Shown: positions 26,040 through 34,919 of the stretch, one piece after another
Layout: each line of letters starts with the position of its first letter
Numbering within the stretch: position 1 is the first letter of the stretch
DNA from: VGTK01 sp046327915
GTDB taxonomy: Bacteria > Desulfobacterota > Binatia > UBA12015
Reading direction: 5' to 3'
DNA length: 64,000 nt
NCBI GenBank assembly: GCA_046327915.1
Contig: JAXLXO010000014.1
Location: forward strand, 62,001-126,000
Translations under genes and position numbers: made by a program
Notes under the pieces: model-generated
What the model was told of the DNA's origin: nothing
Databases searched by the model: none
Seen by the model: the letters and a program-made list of their open reading frames with translations, nothing else

Positions 26040-26642
26040 TCAGCCGCAGGTATCAAAGACGACCTCGACGCGACGGTTCTTCTGCCGTCCTTCGGGGTCG
26101 TCCGATCCGTCGGGCTTCGTGTTCGGCGCGACCGGCTTCCTCTCGCCGCAGCCCACGACCTTCGTGCTCTCCGACACGGCCTTGCGCGCCACGAGCCACT
26201 GCTTGACGGTGGCCGCGCGCTTCTCGCTCAGCGTGTCGTTGTAGGCGTCGCTGCCCTTGGCGTCGGTGTGGCCCTCGATCGACACCGGGTGCTTGCCGGC
26301 CTTCTCGAGCTCGGGCAGCACAACGACCAGCGTCTCCTCGGCCTCCGGCGTGAGCGTCCACTGGTCGAAGGCGAACAGCGCGTCCGCGCCGACCGAGAGG
26401 CGGCGCTCGCACTTCGTCCCTGCGACGACCTTCACGGCCTGGATGCCGCGCGGCACCTGGATCTCGCCGGACTTCTGGATCTCCCCCTTCGGCGCCTGGA
26501 TCTCGCCCGGCTTCTGGATCTCGCCGACGTGCGGGTTCCAGTTGCGGATGCGGTCCATCTGCTCCTGGGTCTGGGCGCGCACGGGCGCGGCGAGTGCGAG
26601 CCAGCCGGCGGCGGCGAGCGCCGCGAGTCGTCGTGCCGTCAT
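26040..26642 (-). CDS. OmpA-family outer-membrane/periplasmic protein with GEIQ repeats
   Basis: A 200-residue exported protein. Residues 1-23 are a signal peptide ending AAPVRAQ. Residues 40-67 hold four tandem GEIQ-type units with a fifth degenerate GIQ copy. Residues about 80-198 are an OmpA C-terminal peptidoglycan-binding domain (FAFDQWTLTPEAEETL, then IEGHTDAKGSDAYND with the diaminopimelate-contacting Asp, and LSEKRAATVKQWL). No beta-barrel is present, so it probably anchors to peptidoglycan as a free periplasmic or lipoprotein-partner protein. Two Cys flank the domain (CERR, DTCG). It is divergent from the hybrid kinase. Confidence 0.88.
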   Translation of the reverse strand: MTARRLAALAAAGWLALAAPVRAQTQEQMDRIRNWNPHVGEIQKPGEIQAPKGEIQKSGEIQVPRGIQAVKVVAGTKCERRLSVGADALFAFDQWTLTPEAEETLVVVLPELEKAGKHPVSIEGHTDAKGSDAYNDTLSEKRAATVKQWLVARKAVSESTKVVGCGERKPVAPNTKPDGSDDPEGRQKNRRVEVVFDTCG

Positions 26643-26777
26643 GTCCCTCGTCCTCCCGCCAGACGTCGGCCCATGCGACGCAGGACATGAGGGCGCATGG
26701 CGGATGCGCGGTGCCACCACCCACTCAGGTTCGGCAGCGGTTCGACCGATACCCGGGATGCGGCGGAACCTGCAGCA

Positions 26778-29267
26778 ATGATGGAGTCGGTCCTGACGTG
26801 GCGCCTCGACGCCCTCTCGTTCCTGGTCCTCGGCCTGGGGGCCATGGCGCTGCTGCATCGCTGGCTGCGGCGCCGGCACGACGCGACGCTGGCGCGCCCC
26901 GCATGGCTCCTGGTCGCGCTGGTCATCCTCGCCGGCGTCGTCTTCGCGGAGCGTGAGGGCGAGCGCGAGCGGGCGCGCATCCTCTCCATGCTGAGCGGCT
27001 TCGCCCCGACCTACGCCCACGAGCTCGAGCAGTTCGGCCACGCGAAGCTCGGACCCGAGACGCAGCCCGACGACCCGTCGTACCTGCGCATGATCGAGGC
27101 GCAGAAGAGCTGGCTGGCCGTCAATCCCAACGTCGCGGACATCTACACGTTCCGCCGCCTGCCCGACGGCCGGATCGTGTTCGTGGTCGACTCGGAGACC
27201 GACTACGACGGCGACGGCGACTACGACACGGCGCGCGAGCACCGCACCGACCTCTACGAGGTCTACGACGGGCCGGTCGGGAAGATGAACGAGGTCCTCG
27301 ACGGCAAGACGCTGGTCGAGGACGAGCCCGAGACCGACCGCTGGGGAACGTGGGTCGCCGCGTACGCGCCGCTGTACGACGCGGACGGCCACGTCGAGGG
27401 CGCGGTCGGAGTCGACTACCCCGCCGACACGTGGGTCGGTGCGATCGTCCGCCGCCGGGCCGGCGCGCTGCTGTTTGCCGCGCTGGCCATCGCGCTCGTC
27501 GGCGGCAGCGCGAGCGTCGTCGCGATGAGCCGGTCCGAGATCACGCGCCGCCGCCTGACCGAGGAGGAGCTGCGGCGCTACGTCAAGCAGCTCGAGGAAG
27601 CACGCGACCGCAGCGAGCTGCAGACCACGCTGCTCGGACACCAGGCCGCGGAGCTCTCGCACGCACGCGACCAGGCCGACGCGGCCTCGCGCGCGAAGAG
27701 CGAGTTCCTCGCGATGATGAGCCACGAGATCCGCACGCCGATGAACGGCGTGATCGGCATGACCGACATCCTGCTCGACACCGAGCTGAGCAACGAGCAG
27801 CGGGATCTCGCGCACACCATCCGCACGTCGGGCGAGGCGCTGCTGGCGCTGCTGAACGACATCCTCGACCTGTCGAAGATCGAGGCCGGCAAGGTCCGCA
27901 TCGAGAGCTCGAGCTTCGAGCTGCGCACCGCGGTCGAGGAGATCGTCGAGCTGCTGGCCGAGGCGCCGCACGCGAAGGGCGTCGAGCTGATCGTCGACGT
28001 CGACCGCGACGTGCCGTTCCAGGTGCACGGCGACGTCGGACGCTTCCGGCAGATCCTGCTGAATCTGGTGAGCAACGCGGCGAAGTTCACCGCCGAGGGC
28101 TCGATCGTGGTGCACGTCGGCGTCGGCGAGCGCGACGGCGACGAGCTGCTGCTGTGCGGAGAAGTCCGCGACACGGGCTGCGGCATCTCGGCGGAGGACG
28201 CGCAGAAGCTCTTCATGCCCTTCTCGCAGGTCGGCAACTCGAGCCGGAAGCACGGCGGCAGCGGCCTCGGCCTCGCCATCTCGAAGCGCCTCACCGAGCT
28301 GATGGGCGGACAGATCGGCCACCGCGACACGGAAGGCGGCGGCAGCACGTTCTGGTTCACGCTGCGCGCCCGCGCCGACGAGGCGGCGGCACCCGACGTC
28401 GACCTGCGCGGCGTGAAGGCGCTGATCGCGATCGAAGGAGCGGACCTGCGCCGGGTGCTCGCGAAGCGCGTCGCCGAATGGGGCGCCGAGGTCGACGAGA
28501 GCCCGGATCCGGCATCCGCTGCGGCCTGGCTCGCGCGCGCCGGCCGCGGCGAGCGCGTGGTCCTGCTCGCGGTCGGAACGCCGCTCGACGGCACGCTCGA
28601 GGTCGCACGCTCGATGCGCCGCGGTGATCCGTCGTCGAACCTCGGCATCGTGCTGCTGCCGCGGCTCCGGCAGCGGCTTCCGGTGGACACGCTGCGCAAG
28701 CTCGGCGCGCGTCAGGCGAGCCGCCCGGTGCGGCAGTCGACGCTCCGTCTCGCGATCGAGGAGTCCATGCAGCGCAGCGCGAGCACGCCGTCGCTGCCGC
28801 TCGACGAGCCGCAGACGGCGACCGAGGCGCGGCCGCTCGAGGGGTTGCGCGTGCTCGTCGCCGAGGACAACGCCGTCAATACCAAGCTCGCCGTGATGCT
28901 GCTCGGCCGGCTCGGCTGCAAGGTCCAGACCGCCGCCAACGGCGTCGAGGCGCTCGCCGCACTGACGCGCGGGCCGGTGGACCTCGTCCTGATGGACTGC
29001 GAGATGCCCGAGATGGACGGCTTCGCGACCACGCGCGAGATCCGCCGCCGCGAGGGCGGCCGCGTGCACACGCCGATCATCGCGATGACCGCGAACGCCA
29101 TGGACAGCGACCGCCAGCGCTGCCTCGACGCCGGCATGGACGACTACCTGTCGAAGCCGGTCCGCGCGCCGCTGCTGCGCGCCGCGCTCGAGCGCTGGCG
29201 CCCGGCCCGATCCGCCGAGGAGTCCGTCGCCGGAGTCGATCCGGCCCCCGCCCGCGCCGCGGGCTGA
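26778..29267 (+). CDS. membrane-bound hybrid sensor histidine kinase
   Basis: An 829-residue kinase. Two transmembrane helices (about residues 12-50 and 232-250) flank a ~180-residue sensory domain with the acidic DYDGDGDYD loop and PLYDADGHVEGAVGVDY, typical of Cache/CHASE sensors. A coiled coil leads into HisKA with H316 (MSHEIRTPMNG), then HATPase_c (NLVSNAAKF, DTGCGI, GSGLGLAIS). Residues about 540-655 look like a degenerate receiver without the Asp pocket; residues 690-810 are a complete receiver with D740 (LMDCEMPEMDG). The start is ATG 26778, or ATG 26781 one codon later. The partner and signal are unknown. Confidence 0.92.
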   Translation: MMESVLTWRLDALSFLVLGLGAMALLHRWLRRRHDATLARPAWLLVALVILAGVVFAEREGERERARILSMLSGFAPTYAHELEQFGHAKLGPETQPDDPSYLRMIEAQKSWLAVNPNVADIYTFRRLPDGRIVFVVDSETDYDGDGDYDTAREHRTDLYEVYDGPVGKMNEVLDGKTLVEDEPETDRWGTWVAAYAPLYDADGHVEGAVGVDYPADTWVGAIVRRRAGALLFAALAIALVGGSASVVAMSRSEITRRRLTEEELRRYVKQLEEARDRSELQTTLLGHQAAELSHARDQADAASRAKSEFLAMMSHEIRTPMNGVIGMTDILLDTELSNEQRDLAHTIRTSGEALLALLNDILDLSKIEAGKVRIESSSFELRTAVEEIVELLAEAPHAKGVELIVDVDRDVPFQVHGDVGRFRQILLNLVSNAAKFTAEGSIVVHVGVGERDGDELLLCGEVRDTGCGISAEDAQKLFMPFSQVGNSSRKHGGSGLGLAISKRLTELMGGQIGHRDTEGGGSTFWFTLRARADEAAAPDVDLRGVKALIAIEGADLRRVLAKRVAEWGAEVDESPDPASAAAWLARAGRGERVVLLAVGTPLDGTLEVARSMRRGDPSSNLGIVLLPRLRQRLPVDTLRKLGARQASRPVRQSTLRLAIEESMQRSASTPSLPLDEPQTATEARPLEGLRVLVAEDNAVNTKLAVMLLGRLGCKVQTAANGVEALAALTRGPVDLVLMDCEMPEMDGFATTREIRRREGGRVHTPIIAMTANAMDSDRQRCLDAGMDDYLSKPVRAPLLRAALERWRPARSAEESVAGVDPAPARAAG

Positions 29268-29282
29268 CCGCCTCCGGGCGCC

Positions 29283-29314
29283 GTCCGCCCGCGTTGCCGG
29301 CGGGACGGGCGGAC
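29283..29314. terminator. GC-rich hairpin after the hybrid kinase
   Basis: A perfect 9-bp stem GTCCGCCCG / CGGGCGGAC closes a 14-base loop, 16 bp after the kinase stop and 55 bp before the next start on the same strand. There is no T-run on either side, so it may be a weak or Rho-assisted terminator. Confidence 0.4.
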
Positions 29315-29368
29315 ACTAAGTCCTGCATCCGGGCAGCGCCGCCGCGCCTGCCGGACGGGAGACGCGGG

Positions 29369-30205
29369 ATGGCGAACGTTCTGATCACGGGCTGCAGCAG
29401 CGGCTTCGGCTTCGAGGCCGCGCTGGTGTTCGCCCGCCACGGCGACCGCGTGTTCGCCACCATGCGCGATCCCGCGGCCGGCGCGGAGCTCCTGCGCACC
29501 GCGCGCGACGAAGGCCTGCAGGTCGAGGTCCTGCGGCTGGACGTGGGCGACCTGCCGTCGATCACGGCGGCGGTGGCGGCGGCCACCGCGACGGCTCCGC
29601 TCGACGTGCTGGTGAACAACGCCGGCATCGAGCTGCGCTCGCCGATCGAGGACGCGTCCGAGGAGGACGTCCGGCGCCAGTTCGACACCAACGTCTTCGG
29701 CCCGCTGCGCACGATCCGCGCGGTGCTGCCGGGGATGCGCGCGCGCCGCGGCGGGACGATCGTGAACGTCTCGTCGATCGCGGGCATCGTCGCGCGGCCG
29801 TACGGCGGGCTCTACGCCGCGAGCAAGCACGCGCTCGAGGCGATCTGCGAGGCGCTGCACTTCGAGGTGCAGCCGTTCGGCGTGCGGGTCGTCCTGATCG
29901 AGCCCGGACAGTACGGCACGCGGCTGCTCGACAACGCCATCGTCGGCAGCGGCTTCACCCCGGCGTCGCCGTACTGGGAGCGCGCCGAGCGCTTCGACGA
30001 GGCGATCAAGAAGCTGCGCCCGGGCGGCGTCGCGGGCAGCGCGCGAGAGGTCGCCGAGCTCATCCACCGCGCGGTGCACGACCCGCAGCGCAAGCTGCGC
30101 TATCTCGCCGGCGGCGACGCCGACACCATCGCCGCGACCTACCGCTCGCTGGCGTTCGAGGACTACGAGCGTACGATGCGCCAGGCGCTCGACTGGTTCG
30201 ACTGA
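29369..30205 (+). CDS. short-chain dehydrogenase/reductase (oxidoreductase)
   Basis: A 278-residue classical SDR. The glycine motif is TGCSSGFG (residues 7-14), NNAG follows near 87, the catalytic Ser is in NVSSIAG and the Tyr-Lys pair in YAASK. The MRDP segment after the second strand suggests NADP. This C-terminally extended type resembles the 17-beta-hydroxysteroid-dehydrogenase-like group, but the substrate is not known. The ATG at 29369 is backed by GGGAG 8 nt upstream. It is the first of five co-oriented genes spaced by 15 bp or less. Confidence 0.9.
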   Translation: MANVLITGCSSGFGFEAALVFARHGDRVFATMRDPAAGAELLRTARDEGLQVEVLRLDVGDLPSITAAVAAATATAPLDVLVNNAGIELRSPIEDASEEDVRRQFDTNVFGPLRTIRAVLPGMRARRGGTIVNVSSIAGIVARPYGGLYAASKHALEAICEALHFEVQPFGVRVVLIEPGQYGTRLLDNAIVGSGFTPASPYWERAERFDEAIKKLRPGGVAGSAREVAELIHRAVHDPQRKLRYLAGGDADTIAATYRSLAFEDYERTMRQALDWFD

Positions 30206-30220
30206 GGACGGAAGAGAACG

Positions 30221-30571
30221 ATGCTCGGAATTCTGGTTGGTCTGATCGGCGGCACGCTCAGCGGCCTCACCGGACTCGGTGGCGGCTTCATCATGGTGCC
30301 GCTGCTGGTCTTCTTCTTCGGCATGACGCAGCACGCGGCGCAGGGAACCTCGCTCGCGGTCCTGCTGCCGCCGCTCGGCCTGATGGCGTTCCTGCAGTAC
30401 TACAAGAACGGCCACGTCGACGTGCACGTCGCACTGCTGGTCGCGCTCGGCTTCTTCTTCGGCGGCTGGGTCGGCGGCTGGACCGCGCAGCTGATCTCCG
30501 GACCCGCGCTGCGCAAGGGGTTCGCGGTCGTCATGGCCCTGATCGCGATCGACATGTTCTTCCGGAAGTAG
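30221..30571 (+). CDS. half-size TauE/SafE (TSUP) family permease
   Basis: A 116-residue membrane protein with three to four hydrophobic helices. It carries the TSUP N-terminal signature GLIGGTLSGLTGLGGG and an FIMVPLL stretch. Full TSUP proteins have about 250 residues in two homologous halves; here only one half is present and the stop is followed directly by the next gene, so it must work as a dimer. The family exports sulfite, sulfoacetate or other organosulfur anions. It sits 15 bp after the SDR gene and 15 bp before the FAD-enzyme gene, which implies co-transcription. Confidence 0.85.
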   Translation: MLGILVGLIGGTLSGLTGLGGGFIMVPLLVFFFGMTQHAAQGTSLAVLLPPLGLMAFLQYYKNGHVDVHVALLVALGFFFGGWVGGWTAQLISGPALRKGFAVVMALIAIDMFFRK

Positions 30572-30586
30572 GCCTCGAGGATCACC

Positions 30587-32092
30587 GTGGACACCACTGC
30601 CGCTCTCTCGCCCGCCCCCGCGCCGATCGCCGGCGCCGACGCGCTCGTCGTCGGCTGCGGCATCACCGGACTCGCCGCGGCCCTCGAGCTCTCGCAGCGC
30701 GGCATCCGCGTCACGCTGCTCGAGCGCGACGCCGAGCCCGCGACCGACACCGCCAGCGACGCGTTCGACCACTGGAAGCGCAAGGGCGCGGTGCAGGTGC
30801 GGCACAGCCACGTCTTCCTCGGCCGGCTGCGCAACCTGCTGCGCGACGACCATCCCGAGCTGCTGCGAGCGCTGGTCGACGCCGGCGCGCGCGAGCTGCG
30901 CATGCTCGACACCCCGCCGGAGACGCTGCGCGGCCTCGCCCCCGAGCCCGGCGACGACGACCTGGTGATCCTCGGCTGCCGCCGCACCACGCTCGAATGG
31001 GTGATCCGGCGCTACGTGCTGGCGCGCCCGGGCGTGACGCTGCTCGCGGGTGCGAACGTGGTCGGCCTCGAGACCGAGCCGGGCGATCCGCCGCGCGTCA
31101 CGGGCCTGCGCATCGCGCAGGACGGCGTCGAGCGCGTGCTGCCCGCGGACTTCGTGGTCGACGCGAGCGGCCGTCAATCGCAGGCGCCGAAGTGGCTCGC
31201 GGACGCCGGCGCGCGCGCGCCCGAGGAGAAGACCGAGCCGTCCGGCATCGTCTACTACACGCGCTTCTACCGGCTGCGGCCCGGCGCCGAGGAGCCGAAG
31301 CCCGACGGCCATCCCGGCGCCGCCGACTACAACTGGATCAAGTACGCGATCTTCCCGGCCGACGACCGCACGTTCTCGATCACGCTCGCCGCGTCGCTGT
31401 CGTTCCCCGAGATGAAGATCCTGGCGCGCGCCGACGCGTTCGAGATCATCGCGCGCTCGCTGCCGGCCGTCGCGCGCTGGGTCGAGCGCGCCGAGCCGAT
31501 CGGCGATCCGGCACACCCGGTGCAGGCGATGGGCGGGCTCGTGAACCGCCAGCGACGCTACGTCGACGAGCACGGACCGCTGGCGCTCGGCCTGTTCGTG
31601 CTGGGTGACGCCGCCTACTGCACCAACCCGCTCTACGGACGCGGCTGCTCGCAGGGCTTCGTGCACGCGAAGCTGCTCGCCGACGCGCTCGCACGGCACG
31701 GACGCGACTTCCGCGCCGTCGCGCTCGACGTCGATGCCGGCGCGAAGCGCGACATCGAGCCCTTCTACCGCGCGTCGCTCGCTGCCGATCGCGAAGCGCA
31801 GCGCAAGGCCGAGGGCAGCACGCCGCGCGGGCTCCGGGCGAAGCTCGTGACGCGCTTCTTCGAGGACGGCGTCGGCGTGGCGGTGCGCTGCGACCCCGTC
31901 GTGTACCGCGCATTCGTCCGCATGATGAACATGCTCGAGACGCCGGAGCGGGCGTTCAGCGAGCCGCGCGTCCTCGTGCGCGCCCTGTGGGTGCTGCTGC
32001 GCGGCAAGAAGCGCAACGCGATCTACGCGCTGCCGCCCGGCCCCGACCGCGACGCGGTGATGGCCGCCTGCGCGGCGCTGCCGGCGCGCTGA
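30587..32092 (+). CDS. FAD-dependent oxidoreductase (epoxidase/monooxygenase-like)
   Basis: A 501-residue flavoenzyme starting at GTG 30587 after GAGG. The Rossmann motif VVGCGITGLAAALE is at about residues 20-33. DASGRQSQAPKWL is the middle motif and LGDAAYCTNPLYGRGCSQG is the GD motif that binds the ribityl chain. The architecture matches the p-hydroxybenzoate-hydroxylase-like group that includes LasC-type epoxidases and geranylgeranyl-reductase-like enzymes. The conserved region VRHSHVF near residue 65 is typical of the LasC-like branch. It is the third gene of the operon; the substrate is unknown. Confidence 0.85.
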   Translation: MDTTAALSPAPAPIAGADALVVGCGITGLAAALELSQRGIRVTLLERDAEPATDTASDAFDHWKRKGAVQVRHSHVFLGRLRNLLRDDHPELLRALVDAGARELRMLDTPPETLRGLAPEPGDDDLVILGCRRTTLEWVIRRYVLARPGVTLLAGANVVGLETEPGDPPRVTGLRIAQDGVERVLPADFVVDASGRQSQAPKWLADAGARAPEEKTEPSGIVYYTRFYRLRPGAEEPKPDGHPGAADYNWIKYAIFPADDRTFSITLAASLSFPEMKILARADAFEIIARSLPAVARWVERAEPIGDPAHPVQAMGGLVNRQRRYVDEHGPLALGLFVLGDAAYCTNPLYGRGCSQGFVHAKLLADALARHGRDFRAVALDVDAGAKRDIEPFYRASLAADREAQRKAEGSTPRGLRAKLVTRFFEDGVGVAVRCDPVVYRAFVRMMNMLETPERAFSEPRVLVRALWVLLRGKKRNAIYALPPGPDRDAVMAACAALPAR

Positions 32093-32105
32093 CGCGCACG
32101 CGACG

Positions 32106-32540
32106 ATGCGCATCCGGAACGTCGTCATCGGCGCCGCCGTCCTCGCCGTCGCGTTCGGCGCGACGACGCTGATCGCGCTCGAAGGCAGGGACGTCGCCGT
32201 GCTGCACACGCGCGACGACGCGGGCGGCGCGCGGCGCACGCGCGTCTGGGTCGCGGAGAGCGACGGCGCGCTGTGGGTCGAGGCCGCGACGCCGGAGCGC
32301 GGCTTCTACCGCGACCTGCTGCTGCGCCCCGAGCTCGACGTCGAGCACGGCGGACGTGCACAGCGCATGATCGCGCGTCCCGAGCCCGGCGACGCCGGCC
32401 ACGAGCGGATCCGCACCATGCTGCGCGACAAGTACGGCTGGGCCGACTGCTGGGTGGCGATGCTGCAGGACACCTCGCGATCCGTCGCCGTGCGGCTCGA
32501 TCCGGCGCCACCGCCGATCGGCGCGGGCGGCGCGTCGTGA
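32106..32540 (+). CDS. membrane-anchored split-barrel (nitroreductase/PPOX-like) small protein
   Basis: A 144-residue protein with an N-terminal signal anchor (residues 5-25, VVIGAAVLAVAFGATTLIAL). The soluble part resembles the deazaflavin- or flavin-dependent split beta-barrel proteins (RRTRVWVAESDGALWVEA, then RPELDVEHGG and MLRDKYGWADCWVAML). The cofactor-binding residues are too few to be certain. Its stop overlaps the following GTG start by GTGA, so the two are coupled. It may accompany the FAD enzyme upstream. The family call is tentative. Confidence 0.55.
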   Translation: MRIRNVVIGAAVLAVAFGATTLIALEGRDVAVLHTRDDAGGARRTRVWVAESDGALWVEAATPERGFYRDLLLRPELDVEHGGRAQRMIARPEPGDAGHERIRTMLRDKYGWADCWVAMLQDTSRSVAVRLDPAPPPIGAGGAS

Positions 32541-33856
32541 GCGACGGATCGTTCCGCGACCGCCTGCGCTCCGCCGACGACGCGGCGAGGCTGGTGCGCG
32601 ACCGCGACGAGATCTACCTGCCGCTCGCTCCCGCGCAGCCCGCGGGGCTGCTCGCGGCACTCGCGCGCCGGGAGCGCTTCGACGATCTGCACGTCCTGTG
32701 CGCGCTGCTGCAGGAGCGCTTCGCGCTGCTCGAGCATCCCGGCGTTCGCGTGACCAGCCAGTTCTTCGGCCACGTCGAGCGCGACCTCGTCCGGGACGGC
32801 GTCGCGATCGACCACCTGACGTCGGACTTCCACGGCCTCGAGCTGATCGCACGGCGCACGCGGCCGCGCGTCGTCGCGACCACCGTGTCGCCGCCCGACG
32901 AGGACGGCTTCCTCTCGTTCGGCGTCCACGCCGGCGCGACCATCATCCCGTTCCTCGAAGCGGCGCGCGACCCGGAGCGCGTCGCGATCGCCGAGGTGAA
33001 CGCACGCATGCCGCGCACGCGCGGCCTTCCCGAGCTCGGCGGCCACCGCGTGCACTGCTCCGACGTCGACGCGATCGTCGAGCACGACGCCGAGCTCTTC
33101 GAGCTGTCGGGCAAGTTCCGCGGCGACGCCGACGCGCGCATCGCCGAGCACGCGAGCGAGCTGGTGCGCGACGGCGCCACGCTGCAGTTCGGCATCGGCG
33201 GCATTCCGAACGCCATCGCGCGCATCCTCGCCGACGGGCCGCGCGGCGGCTTCGGCATCCACACCGAGATGCTTGTCGACGGCGTCAAGCTGCTGCACGA
33301 CGCCGGCAAGATCGAGAACCGCAAGGGCGTCTACGACGGCTTCAGCGTGTGCACCTTCGCGCTCGGCTCGCGCGCGCTCTACGACTGGGCGGAGCGCGAG
33401 CAGAGCCTGCGCTTCCTGCCCGTGTCCGCGACCAACCTGCCGTCGATCATCGGCCGCAACCGCGACATGATCAGCGTGAACGCGGCGATCATGATCGACC
33501 TCTCGGGACAGGTGGTGGCCGACACGGTGGCGGGACGGCAGCACTCCGGCGTCGGCGGACACGAGTCGTTCGTCACCGGCGCGCGCGAGGCCGACGGCGG
33601 AACGTCGATCCTCTGCCTGCACGCGACCGCCAACGTCCACGGCGAGCGGCGCTCGCGCATCGTCGCGGAGCTGCCTCCGGGATCGATCGTCACGACGCCG
33701 CGCCACCAGGTGCAGTGGGTCGCGACCGAGAACGGCATCGCGAACCTCTTCGGCGTGAGCCGGCGCGAGCGCGCCGAGCGGCTGATCGCGCTCGCCGATC
33801 CCGACCATCGCGACGAGCTGCGCGCGGCGGCGCGCGGACGCGTCCACGCGCGTTGA
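32537..33856 (+). CDS. acetyl-CoA hydrolase / 4-hydroxybutyrate CoA-transferase family protein
   Basis: A 439-residue class I CoA-transferase. The Glu that forms the glutamyl-CoA thioester is in GIHTEMLVDGV, and FGIGGIPNAIA, VSATNLPSIIG and HSGVGGHESFV match conserved loops of the acetate/4-hydroxybutyrate CoA-transferase group. It moves CoA between acyl groups or hydrolyses a short acyl-CoA. The GTG start overlaps the upstream stop. It ends the five-gene operon and faces a convergent PIG-L gene. The acyl substrate is not known. Confidence 0.9.
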   Translation: MSDGSFRDRLRSADDAARLVRDRDEIYLPLAPAQPAGLLAALARRERFDDLHVLCALLQERFALLEHPGVRVTSQFFGHVERDLVRDGVAIDHLTSDFHGLELIARRTRPRVVATTVSPPDEDGFLSFGVHAGATIIPFLEAARDPERVAIAEVNARMPRTRGLPELGGHRVHCSDVDAIVEHDAELFELSGKFRGDADARIAEHASELVRDGATLQFGIGGIPNAIARILADGPRGGFGIHTEMLVDGVKLLHDAGKIENRKGVYDGFSVCTFALGSRALYDWAEREQSLRFLPVSATNLPSIIGRNRDMISVNAAIMIDLSGQVVADTVAGRQHSGVGGHESFVTGAREADGGTSILCLHATANVHGERRSRIVAELPPGSIVTTPRHQVQWVATENGIANLFGVSRRERAERLIALADPDHRDELRAAARGRVHAR

Positions 33857-33893
33857 GCCGCGCCGCGACGGCCGCGCCGCGGGCGCACACCGG

Positions 33894-34826
33894 TCACTCG
33901 AGCCAGAACGGCTCTTCGACCTTCTCCGCGAAGCGCGTGTAGAACTCGGGGATCGGCACCGGCATGCAGAGCGGCGCGTAGCCGTCGACCTGGCTCGCGT
34001 GCGCCGCCAGCGCGGTCTCGCGTACGAACGCGACGTCGCGCACGTCCTCGACGCGATCCCAGTACGGCGGCCGCGGGCGCTCGGGCGCGTCGGTGAGCGC
34101 CGCGTAGTCGTGCACCGGACCGTCGACCGGCCAGTGCAGGTCGCCGATGCAGCAGATTGGAACGTTCACGTCGGCGATCTCGTCGTGCACGATGCCGCTC
34201 CACAGCTCGACGTCGAGCCCGCGCGCGCGCAGCACGTCCGCGGCACGACGAGCCGCCTCGTGCGCCGCCCGGTGATCGGGATGCGCGTCGTACCGCGCGG
34301 TGGTCAGGATGCGCACGCGCTGCACCGAGCGCGGCAGCGCGCTCGCGATGCGTGCCGCCCGCTCGACCGCCGCGGCGCCCTCGCGCGACAGGACGTCGTC
34401 GTGGATGCCGTTCGTCACCGACGTGGACGCGACGAGCCGCGTGTCCGGGCCGCGCAGGAACGCGATCGGAACCCGGCGTCCCGGCGCGAGCTGCCGCCAC
34501 GCCGCACGCGTCTCTCCTTCGCGCAGGCGCACGATGCGCGCCGCCTTGACACGCTCCGGGATGCCGTTGCACGGACCGGGAACCGTCGCGCGGTCGCCGC
34601 CGGAAAGGTAGACCGCGCGCACGAAGCGCCGCGGGTCGGACGCGAGGCGGTGGATGGTCCCGGCTGCGAGCAGCGACTCGTCGTCGGGATGCGGCGAGAC
34701 CACGACCAGGGCCTCGGAGGGCCCGGCAGCCGGGCGGATCACCTGCGCGGCCTCGGCGCGTCCGCGGACGGCGGCGGACGCGAGGAGCGCGGCACAGCAG
34801 ACGAACGCGACGGCACGGCGTTTCAC
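33894..34826 (-). CDS. secreted PIG-L family deacetylase
   Basis: A 310-residue exported LmbE/PIG-L-type zinc deacetylase. The GTG start at 34826 gives a signal peptide (core AFVCCAALLASAAV). The metal and catalytic motif PHPDDE is at about residues 45-50 and the third ligand in DAHPDHRAAHEA near 171. Such enzymes remove acetyl from N-acetylglucosamine-type sugars in surface lipids or small thiols. An extra ~80 C-terminal residues with Cys pairs follow. Its start is only 93 bp from a divergent esterase gene, and the two share a control region with a long palindrome. Confidence 0.85.
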   Translation of the reverse strand: MKRRAVAFVCCAALLASAAVRGRAEAAQVIRPAAGPSEALVVVSPHPDDESLLAAGTIHRLASDPRRFVRAVYLSGGDRATVPGPCNGIPERVKAARIVRLREGETRAAWRQLAPGRRVPIAFLRGPDTRLVASTSVTNGIHDDVLSREGAAAVERAARIASALPRSVQRVRILTTARYDAHPDHRAAHEAARRAADVLRARGLDVELWSGIVHDEIADVNVPICCIGDLHWPVDGPVHDYAALTDAPERPRPPYWDRVEDVRDVAFVRETALAAHASQVDGYAPLCMPVPIPEFYTRFAEKVEEPFWLE

Positions 34827-34857
34827 GCGGCCGATCCTATACGAGCGCGGCCGCGAA

Positions 34858-34893
34858 TTGACAGTGCGGGTCCGGCACGACCATAGTCGTGCC
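34858..34893 (+). promoter_or_regulatory. promoter with 20-bp palindromic operator for the HSL-type esterase
   Basis: A perfect TTGACA (34858-34863) and CATAGT (34882-34887) are separated by 18 bp. The -10 box sits at the centre of a perfect palindrome, GGCACGAC-CATA-GTCGTGCC (34874-34893), with 8-bp arms. A repressor bound there would block the promoter. The regulator is not identifiable in the window. Confidence 0.55.
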
Positions 34894-34919
34894 TTTCGCG
34901 AACCCCCCTTGGAGGATCG

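Noticed and set aside
25848..26040. Short coding frames through the hairpin cluster
   Set aside because: The frames only read through the palindromes; no start with ribosome site, and the structure explains the sequence better.
26720..26760. T-loop-like GGTTCGA segment
   Set aside because: No acceptor stem or anticodon arm can be formed; not a tRNA.
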